From assembly GCA_947626045.1 (NCBI GenBank), contig CANQQS010000003.1, positions 1-53,456 on the forward strand: a DNA stretch of 53,456 bases, read 5' to 3'. The first letter of the stretch is position 1, and the number at the start of each line of letters is the position of its first letter. The translations under genes and the position numbers were made by a program. Positions 38,303 to 47,322 of this stretch are shown here, one piece after another. The notes under the pieces are model-generated. The model did no database searches and had not been told where the DNA came from. It was given only the letters and a program-made list of their open reading frames with translations. The DNA comes from an uncultured Clostridia bacterium. Its GTDB lineage: Bacteria > Bacillota > Clostridia > UBA1381.

Positions 38303-38343
38303 GGGGACACTAAAATAGGGGACACTAAAATTTTAGTGTCCCC
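38303..38343. repeat. Dispersed palindromic repeat, copy C
   Basis: GGGGACACTAAAAT 38303-38316; perfect palindrome GGGGACACTAAAATTTTAGTGTCCCC 38318-38343. Confidence 0.9.
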
Positions 38344-38353
38344 TTTTGAATTA

Positions 38354-40015
38354 TCAGTATACGACCACCGGATCGCCGGGCGAAACGTTATTAAAGAGTG
38401 TCTGTGCGACATTGTAGGGAAGGTTCACGCAGCCGTGCGAGCCGCCGCCGCGGTATATGCTGCCGCCGAACGAGCCGCGCCATGTCGCGTCGTGCAGTCC
38501 TATACCGCCGTTGAACGGCATCCAGAACGACACGGGCGTCTCGTAATCCTCGCCCTTCAAGGTGACGTTTTTATCGGTGTACGCTATGCGGTACACACCC
38601 GTCGGAGTGGCATTGCCCTTGTTCGGATTACCCGTCACAACATCGCTCGACACAACGAGAGAACCATCTTTATAGTACCACATATGCTGCGCGCCCAAAT
38701 TTATTTCGACGTATGTGCTGCCTATATCGTTCGCGCCGTGCACACGCGCCTGCTGCTTGTAAACAGGCTCACGCTCAACCGTTTCTCCGCCACGTATAAT
38801 GTCGAGCAGAGCCGCCGTTTCGCTTGCGTTGTTTACGCACCAGCCGTAATTTCCGCCGGAAACGGTAACGTCGCTGCCGCTGCTCGTACGGAACGTGCGC
38901 GCGCTGCCGATTGAGTCATAGCCTTGCGCAAGAGTGTCAATGTACGCCCTCGCTTTTTCCTCGTCTATACGTATTATATAGTCGTCCGACACGGTGAGCC
39001 ATTCGTTTATCGTCGAACCGTCGAGAATTGTGGAGCTGTCGCCGTTAAGATACGTAACCTTTGTGCCGGCATATTTATTGAGCATATTCAGCACACCTTT
39101 TATTGTGTCCTCCTCCGCAAGACCGGTATAGCAATTCTCTTTTTCGAGCGACATTCCCTTGTAAAGACCGTAAATTTTCGGCTTCACCTTTTCATACAGC
39201 GAATTGAGACTGACTATTTCGGTGTTGTCGTTGTCGCTTATAACGTACGTGCCGTCGGCGTAGTAAATGTTCTGCGCCTGTCCTGCTATATTTTCACGCG
39301 TCTTTGCCATAAAATCCATTTGGGTCAGACGGTTGTAGAGCGCGTCCTCGTCATATGTCACTTCGGTTTTGAGTGGAAGCACGTTCGCCTTAAATGAAAC
39401 AGGCCACGCGAAAGGATTCTGCTGCGCGAGCATTTCCCTGAGACCCTCGGCTGTTCCGTGTGTAAGGTGGATTTCATCGGCGGTTATGGTTTCCTGCTTG
39501 TCGTCTTTTTCAAAAAACGTGAACGTGTAATTATCCAAATCGTTTCCGACGGATTCCTCAGCCTTGGCGACCGTCATATTGGAAATATCCGTGCCGCCGA
39601 CGTTTGTGCCGATAAAGAAGTGAGACGAGTAGAACGCCGCGCCTCCGAAATACAAAGCCGCCAGGAATCCCGCCGCGCACGCCGAGATTATAATCGCTTT
39701 CTTTTTGCTCTTTTTCTTGCCGGAATTTTCGCCGCCCGATTCTTCCTTATTTTCTTCGGGAATGTTTTCCGCTTCCGTGCCGCTGTCGGTCGGCGTGCTT
39801 TTCTCCGCCGCGTCCGATTCACCGTCGTCGGTTGGCGCAGTTTCCTCCGCCGCGTCGGTTTCGCTGTTGTCGGTCGGCGCGCTTTCCTCCGCAGCTTCCG
39901 CGGCGTCATTCTCCGCTTCCGCGGCGGGTTCGCTGTCCTCCGCGCCGTTTTCTGTATTTATATCCGGTACTTCTTCCGGAATTTCTCCCATGTTTTCCGT
40001 TTCGTTGCCTTCCAT
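38354..40015 (-). CDS. L,D-transpeptidase (YkuD) with PG-binding-like domain and acidic N-terminal repeats
   Basis: GIGLHDATWRGSFGGSIYRGGGSHGCVNLPYNVAQTLF; TM IIISACAAGFLAALYFGGAAFY; TDxxETDAAEE repeats. Confidence 0.92.
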   Translation of the reverse strand: MEGNETENMGEIPEEVPDINTENGAEDSEPAAEAENDAAEAAEESAPTDNSETDAAEETAPTDDGESDAAEKSTPTDSGTEAENIPEENKEESGGENSGKKKSKKKAIIISACAAGFLAALYFGGAAFYSSHFFIGTNVGGTDISNMTVAKAEESVGNDLDNYTFTFFEKDDKQETITADEIHLTHGTAEGLREMLAQQNPFAWPVSFKANVLPLKTEVTYDEDALYNRLTQMDFMAKTRENIAGQAQNIYYADGTYVISDNDNTEIVSLNSLYEKVKPKIYGLYKGMSLEKENCYTGLAEEDTIKGVLNMLNKYAGTKVTYLNGDSSTILDGSTINEWLTVSDDYIIRIDEEKARAYIDTLAQGYDSIGSARTFRTSSGSDVTVSGGNYGWCVNNASETAALLDIIRGGETVEREPVYKQQARVHGANDIGSTYVEINLGAQHMWYYKDGSLVVSSDVVTGNPNKGNATPTGVYRIAYTDKNVTLKGEDYETPVSFWMPFNGGIGLHDATWRGSFGGSIYRGGGSHGCVNLPYNVAQTLFNNVSPGDPVVVY

Positions 40016-40032
40016 CACATATTCCCCCAAAA

Positions 40033-41280
40033 TTATTCTCTTATTTGTCCACTGCCGTAAATTATATATTTTATACTTGTGAGAGCTTCAAGCCCCATCG
40101 GACCTCTCGCGTGCATTTTCTGCGTGCTTATACCTATCTCCGCGCCGAAGCCGAACTCGAACCCGTCTGTAAAGCGCGTCGAAGCGTTCACGTACACAGC
40201 TGCCGCGTCAACCTCGTTCAAGAATTTCCGCGCCGCCGCGTAGTCGTTCGTCACAATCGCCTCGGAATGTTTCGTGTTGTACTTGTTTATATGCGCTATC
40301 GCCTCGTCAACGCCGTCAACGACCTTAACAGCGATTATATAATCGTTGTATTCGGTATAATAATCCTCGTCGTCCGCGTCGAGAACATCCGCGTAAATAT
40401 TCTTTGCGTTTTTGTCGGCTCTTATTTCGACATTTTTTTCTTTCAGCGCGTCAAAAATTATCGGAATGAATTTGTCCGCAATTTTTTTGTCAACGAGCAG
40501 CGTTTCGGCTGCGTTGCAGACCGACGGACGCTGAACCTTCGCGTTCATGACGATTTTTTCCGCCATGTCGAGGTCAGCGGAGCCGTCAACGTACACGTGG
40601 CAGTTACCCGCCGCCGTTTCGACGACCGGCACGGTCGCGTTATCAACGACCGATTTGATCAGCCCCTTGCCGCCGCGCGGTATGAGCATATCGACATAGC
40701 CGTTCATTTTCATAAGCTCCGCTGCCGTTTCGCGCGACGTATCCTCGATTATGTTAAGGCTGCCTTCGGGAAGTCCCGCGCCGTACGCCGCGTCCTGCAT
40801 TACGCGCATGAGCGCTTTGTTCGAGTTGATCGCTTCGCTTCCGCCGCGAAGTATACAGGCGTTCGACGTTTTAAGACACAGCGCCGCCGCGTCGACAGTG
40901 ACGTTCGGACGCGCCTCGTATATGATTGCGATAACTCCCATCGGGACGCGCTTTTGACCTATCTCCAGACCGTTCGGACGCTTCCACATCTTCACGACCT
41001 CGCCTATGGGGTCTGCGAGCGCTTTTACCTGCCTTACGCCCTCGGCGATACCGTCTATGCGTTCCTTTGTGAGCGTGAGACGGTCAATCATTGCTTCACG
41101 CGTGCCTTTTTCGCGCGCGTTTTTAATATCCTCCGCGTTAGCCGCGATAATCTCGTCGGCGCGGCTTACGAGCGCGGACGCTATCGCTTCGAGCGCGTTG
41201 TCCTTCGTGACGGTCGAAACACCCGCCATTTTGAACGACGCATCCTTTGCCAGCGTGCATTTTTCAAGAAGCTCCGTCAT
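40033..41280 (-). CDS. proA: Gamma-glutamyl phosphate reductase
   Basis: VPMGVIAIIYEARPNVTVDAAALCLKTSNACILRGGSEA; ASTRFTDGFEFGFGAEIGISTQK. Confidence 0.97.
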   Translation of the reverse strand: MTELLEKCTLAKDASFKMAGVSTVTKDNALEAIASALVSRADEIIAANAEDIKNAREKGTREAMIDRLTLTKERIDGIAEGVRQVKALADPIGEVVKMWKRPNGLEIGQKRVPMGVIAIIYEARPNVTVDAAALCLKTSNACILRGGSEAINSNKALMRVMQDAAYGAGLPEGSLNIIEDTSRETAAELMKMNGYVDMLIPRGGKGLIKSVVDNATVPVVETAAGNCHVYVDGSADLDMAEKIVMNAKVQRPSVCNAAETLLVDKKIADKFIPIIFDALKEKNVEIRADKNAKNIYADVLDADDEDYYTEYNDYIIAVKVVDGVDEAIAHINKYNTKHSEAIVTNDYAAARKFLNEVDAAAVYVNASTRFTDGFEFGFGAEIGISTQKMHARGPMGLEALTSIKYIIYGSGQIRE

Positions 41281-42095
41281 TCCTCATACCTCTTTTCAAA
41301 ATTTTTGGACACGAAAAGCGTTCCGACGTTTTTACCGTCCAATATGTCATATATTCCGTCAATGTTGCTGCTGTTCGCTATAATCATGTGTATACCGGCG
41401 TTCGTAGCTTTTTCGGCGGCTTCGAGTTTTGTCACCATACCGCCCGTGCCGCGGCTTGTACCGGCGCCGCCCGCCATGCCCTTTACCGACTCAATGTCGT
41501 AGACAACGGATAAAAGGTTCGCGTTTTTGTTCATGTGCGGATCGTCGTCGTAAAGACCGTCGATGTCGGAAAAGAGTATCAGCAAATCCGCGTCGACCAT
41601 GTCGGCAACGACGGCTGAAAGTGTGTCGTTGTCGCCTATTTCAATCTCGTCGTAGCTTACAGTGTCGTTTTCGTTTATTACGGGTATTATGCCCATTTCG
41701 AGCAGCGTGTTAATCGTGTTCTGAATATTTCTCTTACGCTTCGGCACGGCTATGTCCTCGCGCGTCAAAAGCACCTGCGCGACGGTGTTGTTGTAGTCGC
41801 CGAACATCTTGTCGTACAAAAACATCAGCTCGCACTGACCGACCGCGGCGACCGCCTGCTTGCCCTTTGTGTCGTGCGGACGCTCGCTGAGGCGGAGCTT
41901 ACCCATTGCCACGCCTATTGCGCCAGACGAAACAAGTATAATTTCCCTGCCCTGATTTTTAAGGTCGGACAGAACCATTGCGAGACGGTCGGCAAACTTG
42001 AGATTTACCGCGCCCCGGCTGTATGTGAGCGACGACGTGCCGACTTTTACCACAATTCTGTGCGCCGACGCGACGTCCTTTAAAATATCTTCCAT
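41277..42095 (-). CDS. proB: Glutamate 5-kinase
   Basis: HRIVVKVGTSSLTYSRGAVN, ILVSSGAIGVAMGKL, ENDTVSYDEIEIGDNDTLSAVVA, GTGGMVTKLEAA. Confidence 0.96.
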   Translation of the reverse strand: MEDILKDVASAHRIVVKVGTSSLTYSRGAVNLKFADRLAMVLSDLKNQGREIILVSSGAIGVAMGKLRLSERPHDTKGKQAVAAVGQCELMFLYDKMFGDYNNTVAQVLLTREDIAVPKRKRNIQNTINTLLEMGIIPVINENDTVSYDEIEIGDNDTLSAVVADMVDADLLILFSDIDGLYDDDPHMNKNANLLSVVYDIESVKGMAGGAGTSRGTGGMVTKLEAAEKATNAGIHMIIANSSNIDGIYDILDGKNVGTLFVSKNFEKRYEE

Positions 42096-42256
42096 AATTG
42101 TCTCCTTTGGGGGTATAATTAATAAAATTATACAACCGCGGAAATGATTTGTAAAGTGCAAAAAAGTGACAATTTTATAATATATCCGAAAATATTACAA
42201 ATATGCCGTTTTTGTTTGGTGTATACGCGCAATTTTAAAAATAATTGCTTTTACTG

Positions 42257-42285
42257 TTGCAAAACGCGTAAAAGTGTTGTATAAT
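42257..42285 (+). promoter_or_regulatory. Sigma-A promoter (TTGCAA-17-TATAAT) of riboswitch-folT
   Basis: TTGCAA 42257-42262, TATAAT 42280-42285. Confidence 0.75.
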
Positions 42286-42300
42286 ATATCCACAATCGAA

Positions 42301-42412
42301 CATCAGAGTAGGCGTATGCGCGTAAAGTGCGGAACGAACGGGGAGTTGTCGTTCCGACGAAAAGCCCTCCGCTTAGGCGGGGCTTGCGGTGCGTATGCCG
42401 CATCCCGCTGAA
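42301..42412 (+). ncRNA. Tetrahydrofolate (THF) riboswitch
   Basis: catcagAGTAGgcgtatgcGCGTAAAGTG...CGGGGAGTTGTC...ACGAA...GCGGTGcgtatgCCGCATCCcgctg matches the THF-I consensus order; directly upstream of folT. Confidence 0.9.
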
Positions 42413-42420
42413 AAAACAGG

Positions 42421-42472
42421 ACATCTCTTTTTTTGGCAATGTTTGGTTGCCGAAATTTTTATAAAGAGGTGT
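42421..42472 (+). promoter_or_regulatory. SD-sequestering hairpin of the riboswitch expression platform
   Basis: ACATCTCTTT 42421-42430 pairs with AAAGAGGTGT 42463-42472 (contains SD AAGAGGTG); nested GGCAA/TTGCC hairpin. Confidence 0.75.
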
Positions 42473-42479
42473 TTTTATT

Positions 42480-43037
42480 ATGCGTAAAACGCTTGAAAAC
42501 TTCAAACAATCGGCGCGCAATCTCACAAATACGCGTCATCTCGCACTTGCCGGTATGCTGCTCGCGATGCACGCGGTACTCGGCATCATCAAAATTCCGC
42601 TACTCACGCCCGACAACCGCGTAACGTTCACGTTCGCGGCTACGGCTGCGGCGGGTATAACGCTGGGACCCGTTCCCGCAATGCTTGTCGGCGGACTGGG
42701 CGACATACTGGGTTACTTCCTGAATCCCGGCGGCGGCGCGTACTTTTTCGGCTTCACTGTATCGGCGGCGCTCGGCGGACTTGTGCACGGTGTTCTGCTG
42801 TACAAAGCCGAGCCGAAATATGCGTTTCTGCGCGTCATAATCGCGGAGATTATTATAACTTTATTCATAAATATAATACTCAATACCTGCTGGCTGTCGA
42901 TTTTGTACGCGAAAGCGTTCGCGATTTTCTCCGCCGCACGTATCATTAAGAATTTCGTCGCGTTTCCGATACACGTACTGATAGTGTTCGCGCTTTACGA
43001 GTTTATATATCGCACAAATTTATCAAAAAAATTGTAA
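42480..43037 (+). CDS. folT: Folate ECF transporter S component FolT
   Basis: 185 aa, 5-6 TM; LAGMLLAMHAVLGIIKIPL, GDILGYFLNPGGGAYFFGFTVSAALGGLVHG; THF riboswitch upstream. Confidence 0.92.
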   Translation: MRKTLENFKQSARNLTNTRHLALAGMLLAMHAVLGIIKIPLLTPDNRVTFTFAATAAAGITLGPVPAMLVGGLGDILGYFLNPGGGAYFFGFTVSAALGGLVHGVLLYKAEPKYAFLRVIIAEIIITLFINIILNTCWLSILYAKAFAIFSAARIIKNFVAFPIHVLIVFALYEFIYRTNLSKKL

Positions 43038-43089
43038 CATAAGCGTAAAATTTTGTCGATTTTCCGATAAAATAATTTTCACTTGTCAC

Positions 43090-43118
43090 TTGCAAAAATA
43101 TACCGTATATGGTATATT
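43090..43118 (+). promoter_or_regulatory. Promoter of prs with overlapping palindrome ATATACCGTATATGGTATAT
   Basis: TTGCAA 43090-43095, TATATT 43113-43118; palindrome 43098-43117. Confidence 0.55.
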
Positions 43119-43167
43119 TAACTTGTAAAGTGTGCCACATATGCGAGTGACAAAAAGGAGAATCACA

Positions 43168-44304
43168 ATGACAAACAACTTTATAAGCGACGAAGCCGCT
43201 CCCGTTGTGGGAAAGCTGAGTGTAATCGGCATGAAGGGCTGCGAGGAAATTACATCAAAGATTGACTACTACTTAAAGAACTTCCGCTCCGACGAAAACG
43301 AAGAAACCTACGTGACACATGTGGACTGCCCGCGTTTCGGAACGGGCGAGGCAAAATGCGTGCTTGACGAAACGGTAAGAGGACATGACGTGTACATTAT
43401 CTGCGACGTGTTCAATTACGGCGTTACGTACAAGATGTACGGCATTGAAAACCATATGAGTCCTGACGACCATTATCAGGACTTAAAGCGTATCATAGCC
43501 GCCATGGGCGGTAAGGCGAGACGCGTAACGGTCATAATGACCATGCTCTACGAGGGCAGACAGCACAGAAGAAAGGGCAGAGAGTCGCTCGACGCGGCAA
43601 TCATGCTCCACGAGCTTGTGAACATGGGCGTAAGCAACATAATAACATTTGACGCGCACGATCCGAGAATTTCAAACTCAATCCCGCTTGCGGGCTTTGA
43701 CGACGTACAGGCGACGTACCAGATGATAAAGACGCTTACGAGAAACGTTCCCGACATATCGCTCAACAAGTTCGACACAATCGTTATTTCACCCGACGAG
43801 GGCGGCATGCAGAGATGTATGTACTATTCGTCGGTACTGAAGCTCGACCTCGGTATGTTCTACAAGCGCCGCGATTATTCGCGCGTCGTAAACGGCAAGA
43901 ACCCGATCGAGGCGCACGAGTACCTCGGACGCGAGGTTACGGGCAAGGACGTTATAATCGTTGACGATATGATTTCGTCGGGCGAAAGCGTTATAGACGT
44001 CGGAAGGAAATTAAAGGCGGACGGCGCGAAGAGAATCTTTGTGTTCTCGACGTTCGGACTGTTCGTAAACGGTCTTGAGGGTATTGACCGCGCCTATGAG
44101 GAGGGCGTAATAGACAAGATATTCACGACTAACCTCATATACAGAAATCCCGATCTTGCGTCGCGCGAATGGTACTGCGAGGTTGACATGTCGAAATATA
44201 TGTCGCTCCTCATAGACACGCTGAACCACGACGAGACTATTTCAAAGCTGCTCGATCCCGTCAACAAGATTAACGCGCTCGTCGAGAAATTTAACAATAA
44301 GTAA
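43168..44304 (+). CDS. prs: Ribose-phosphate pyrophosphokinase (long, divergent form)
   Basis: VIIVDDMISSGESVIDVGRKLKADGAKRIFVFSTFGLF; FDAHDPRISNSIPLAGFDDV; 378 aa. Confidence 0.88.
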   Translation: MTNNFISDEAAPVVGKLSVIGMKGCEEITSKIDYYLKNFRSDENEETYVTHVDCPRFGTGEAKCVLDETVRGHDVYIICDVFNYGVTYKMYGIENHMSPDDHYQDLKRIIAAMGGKARRVTVIMTMLYEGRQHRRKGRESLDAAIMLHELVNMGVSNIITFDAHDPRISNSIPLAGFDDVQATYQMIKTLTRNVPDISLNKFDTIVISPDEGGMQRCMYYSSVLKLDLGMFYKRRDYSRVVNGKNPIEAHEYLGREVTGKDVIIVDDMISSGESVIDVGRKLKADGAKRIFVFSTFGLFVNGLEGIDRAYEEGVIDKIFTTNLIYRNPDLASREWYCEVDMSKYMSLLIDTLNHDETISKLLDPVNKINALVEKFNNK

Positions 44305-44327
44305 TGTAAGACCATAGGAGAAAGAAA

Positions 44328-45083
44328 ATGCAGTGTGTACTGTTGGCGGCGGGCTACGCCACAAGACTGCGCCCGCTTACGGATAATATGCCGAAGGCTC
44401 TTTTGCGGCTCGGCGACAAGACAATCCTTGAAATGGTGACGGATAAGATCGACGAGGTGGGCGAGGCAGAGAACATTTACATTGTCACGAACGAAAAATT
44501 CCACACGCAGTTCGAGGAGTGGGCGAAAACCGAGTACAAGGGCGGCAAAACGGTGAAGGTTTTAAACGACCATACCACCTCGAACGAGAACCGTCTCGGC
44601 GCGATAGGCGATTTGAAGTACGTCATAGACAACGAGAATATCGATGATGAAATTCTCGTTATGGCGAGCGATAACATATTCGATTTTCCGCTTACCGACT
44701 TTACCGCGAAATACCGTGAAACGGGCTGCGACATGATTTGCGCCCACACGATTGAGAACAAGAACGACCTTCATTCAATGGGTGTTGTGGAGCTTGACGG
44801 AAACGGTAAGGTTTTAAGCTTTGAGGAAAAGCCCGAAAACCCGAAATCGGATTTGGGAGTGCCGCCGTTTTATCTGTACAAGAGGGACACGCTGCCGCTT
44901 ATCGACCAATACCTTGCCGAGGGCAACAATCCCGACGCGCCCGGTCATTTTATACCGTGGCTTATCGGCCGGCGCGACGTGTACGCGTACGTGTTCGACG
45001 CGGTGAGAATAGACATCGGCACGCCCGAAAGCTATTACGACGCGTGCGACAGACTCAAAAAAGGAATACTGTTCAGAAAATAA
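44328..45083 (+). CDS. Nucleotidyltransferase (sugar-1-phosphate NTP transferase)
   Basis: QCVLLAAGYATRLRPLTDNMPKALLRLGDKTILEM. Confidence 0.92.
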   Translation: MQCVLLAAGYATRLRPLTDNMPKALLRLGDKTILEMVTDKIDEVGEAENIYIVTNEKFHTQFEEWAKTEYKGGKTVKVLNDHTTSNENRLGAIGDLKYVIDNENIDDEILVMASDNIFDFPLTDFTAKYRETGCDMICAHTIENKNDLHSMGVVELDGNGKVLSFEEKPENPKSDLGVPPFYLYKRDTLPLIDQYLAEGNNPDAPGHFIPWLIGRRDVYAYVFDAVRIDIGTPESYYDACDRLKKGILFRK

Positions 45084-45111
45084 TCAATTTAAAACTAAAA
45101 AATCAAATGAG

Positions 45112-45138
45112 GACGGCAGAAGTTTATTCTGCCGTCTT
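45112..45138 (+). terminator. Intrinsic terminator GACGGCAGAA-gttta-TTCTGCCGTC
   Basis: Perfect 10-bp stem with TTTG tail. Confidence 0.7.
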
Positions 45139-45151
45139 TGAGGTATTAAAG

Positions 45152-46012
45152 ATGAATACGACAGAACATACGATTTCGAAAAATTCAATATGGCTCACCG
45201 CGACGCCCGCGCCGTTCGCGCAGACGCTGCCGTTTTATCTGACGGAAGCGGGGTCGTTCGAGGCAAGCGAAAACTACGCCGTAAGCCGTGACGGCGGAGG
45301 CGGCTTTCTGCTGTTTTACACACTTAAGGGCTGCGGTTCTCTGGAACAGGACGGACACTCGGTCAGCCTGCCCGAAAACAGCGCCGTTATTCTGGACTGC
45401 TCAATGCCGTATTATTATCACGCGTCCGGCGGCGGCTGGGATTTTATATGGTTTTATATAAACGGGAGCGGCATGCGCGCAATGTTTGACATAATTTATC
45501 CGGACGGCATTTTCGCCGCCGACATGAAGGACGATACGGGACTGCGCGGCGTTTTTTCGGAAATAAGCGTTCTTATGCGCGGCAACGACGCGAAAAGTCT
45601 TGCGGAAATGTCGGCGTGTCTGCACAGAACGGTAAATTCTGTGCTGTACGCCGCGCTCGACAAGGAAAAGAGCGCACGCCCCGCCAATGCTTCCGACGAC
45701 ATTCGGAAAGTTGTTCAATATATACAGGCGTGTTACGGCGAGCCGATGACGCTTGACGATATGGTCGCGCGCGCACACATGTCAAAATACCATTTTATAC
45801 GGCTGTTCAAGCGTGTTATAGGCGTGACGCCGTACCGGTATCTTACCGCGCACCGCATAAACGCGGCGAAAACGCTTTTGCGAACAACCGATATGCAGGT
45901 TGGGGAGATAGCCGAAAAATGCGGTTTTTCCGACACAAGTAATTTTGTGGTGCAGTTTAAAAAACACGCCGGTCAGAAACCTCTCGAATACCGCAAAGAT
46001 TTTTCACAATAA
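45152..46012 (+). CDS. AraC family transcriptional regulator with cupin sensor
   Basis: C-terminal MTLDDMVARAHMSKYHFIRLFKRVIGVTPYRYLTAHRINAAKTLLRTTDMQVGEIAEKCGFSDTSNFVVQFKKHAGQKPLEYRK. Confidence 0.92.
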   Translation: MNTTEHTISKNSIWLTATPAPFAQTLPFYLTEAGSFEASENYAVSRDGGGGFLLFYTLKGCGSLEQDGHSVSLPENSAVILDCSMPYYYHASGGGWDFIWFYINGSGMRAMFDIIYPDGIFAADMKDDTGLRGVFSEISVLMRGNDAKSLAEMSACLHRTVNSVLYAALDKEKSARPANASDDIRKVVQYIQACYGEPMTLDDMVARAHMSKYHFIRLFKRVIGVTPYRYLTAHRINAAKTLLRTTDMQVGEIAEKCGFSDTSNFVVQFKKHAGQKPLEYRKDFSQ

Positions 46013-46194
46013 AAAAACCACTGTCCGTTTTTTCACCCACCGAATGTGATATTATAATCGCATAAAGGGAAAAATTACATTCAGAGATAATATTTGGGTG
46101 TAGATTTAACGGACGAACAGGCGGCGCGGTAATGTTGCTTTTATGAAAATTCCGTGATATACTGAAAAAAGGACAAAAACGGGAGGCGGAAACA

Positions 46195-47175
46195 ATGAAG
46201 CAGCCAAACCAGAGGCTAAAGCTTTTATACCTGATGCGGATATTGCTGGAGCAGACGGACGAGGAACATACAATAACCGTTCCGCAGATGATTGCCGAGC
46301 TTGCGAAGCTCGGAATATCCGCCGAGCGCAAGAGCATTTATGACGATTTGGAGTATCTGCGGCTTTTCGGGCTTGACATCTGCTCGCGCAAATCGAGAAC
46401 GACGGACTACTTCGTGGCGAGCCGCGACTTTGAACTGCCCGAACTGAAGCTGCTCGTTGACAGCGTTCAGTCGTCAAAGTTTATCACGCACAAAAAGAGT
46501 ATGGAGCTTATAAGCAAAATCGAAACACTGACGAGCCGGCACAACGCGAAACAGCTTCAGCGCCAGGTTTTCGTCACGAACAGAGTAAAGACGTTCAACG
46601 AGAAGATTTACTATAACGTTGACAAAATCCATGAGGCTATCGCGGCGAACAAACAGATTACGTTTAAATATTTCGACATCGACGTTGACAAAAAGCGCGT
46701 GTACCGCAAAGACGGCGGACTGTACACGGAGTCGCCTGTGTCGCTGACGTGGGACGACGAGAACTACTACCTGATTACATACAAGAAAAAGTACGATAAA
46801 TACGTCCACTACCGCGTTGACAAAATGGAGAAAATCGAGCTTACGGACGATGACAGGGAATTGCCCGAAAAAGCTTTTGATTTATCGGAATATGCTAAAT
46901 CCATGTTCCGGATGTTTAACGGCGAAGAAACCAAGGTTTCCGTCAGATTTGCGAATGAGCTTGTCGGAGCGGTGTACGACCGATTCGGAATGAACGTCCC
47001 GATAATAAAAAGCGGCAAAGACTGTTTTATATGCCGCGTCAATGTGGCGGTAAGCCCGCATTTTCTCGCGTGGATAGCGGCGTTCGGCGATAAGGCTTGT
47101 ATAATCGAGCCTGACTTCGTCGCGCGGCAGATGTGTGAAATGCTCGATAAGGCGAGAGCAAATTATGAAAATTAA
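46195..47175 (+). CDS. WYL-domain transcriptional regulator (DeoR/HTH-type)
   Basis: Winged-HTH N-terminus (TVPQMIAELAKLGISAERKSIYDDLEYL); WYL-like SLTWDDENYYLITYKKKYDKYVHYRVDKME. Confidence 0.88.
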   Translation: MKQPNQRLKLLYLMRILLEQTDEEHTITVPQMIAELAKLGISAERKSIYDDLEYLRLFGLDICSRKSRTTDYFVASRDFELPELKLLVDSVQSSKFITHKKSMELISKIETLTSRHNAKQLQRQVFVTNRVKTFNEKIYYNVDKIHEAIAANKQITFKYFDIDVDKKRVYRKDGGLYTESPVSLTWDDENYYLITYKKKYDKYVHYRVDKMEKIELTDDDRELPEKAFDLSEYAKSMFRMFNGEETKVSVRFANELVGAVYDRFGMNVPIIKSGKDCFICRVNVAVSPHFLAWIAAFGDKACIIEPDFVARQMCEMLDKARANYEN

Positions 47176-47183
47176 CAGAAAAC

Positions 47184-47216
47184 AGCCGGTAATCGTTTAA
47201 TTATCGGCTTTTTTTA
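47184..47216 (+). terminator. Intrinsic terminator AGCCGGTAAT...ATTATCGGCTTTTTTT
   Basis: Stem plus T7. Confidence 0.8.
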
Positions 47217-47322
47217 TTCCGACCGCACACAGTCGCGCGGCAAAATATATTCGCATTTCGCCTTGACGTTACCGGCGTATGCGTATATAATGATTTCATC
47301 AAATGAAAAAGGAGCGGCGCGC

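Noticed and set aside
39832-41502. 556-aa plus-strand ORF opposite proA and the L,D-transpeptidase
   Set aside because: Antisense artefact; proA is unambiguous on the other strand
44957-45151. Upstream extension of the AraC-family ORF overlapping the nucleotidyltransferase
   Set aside because: Arg-rich out-of-frame translation; start at 45152 with gaggtattaaag RBS is more plausible
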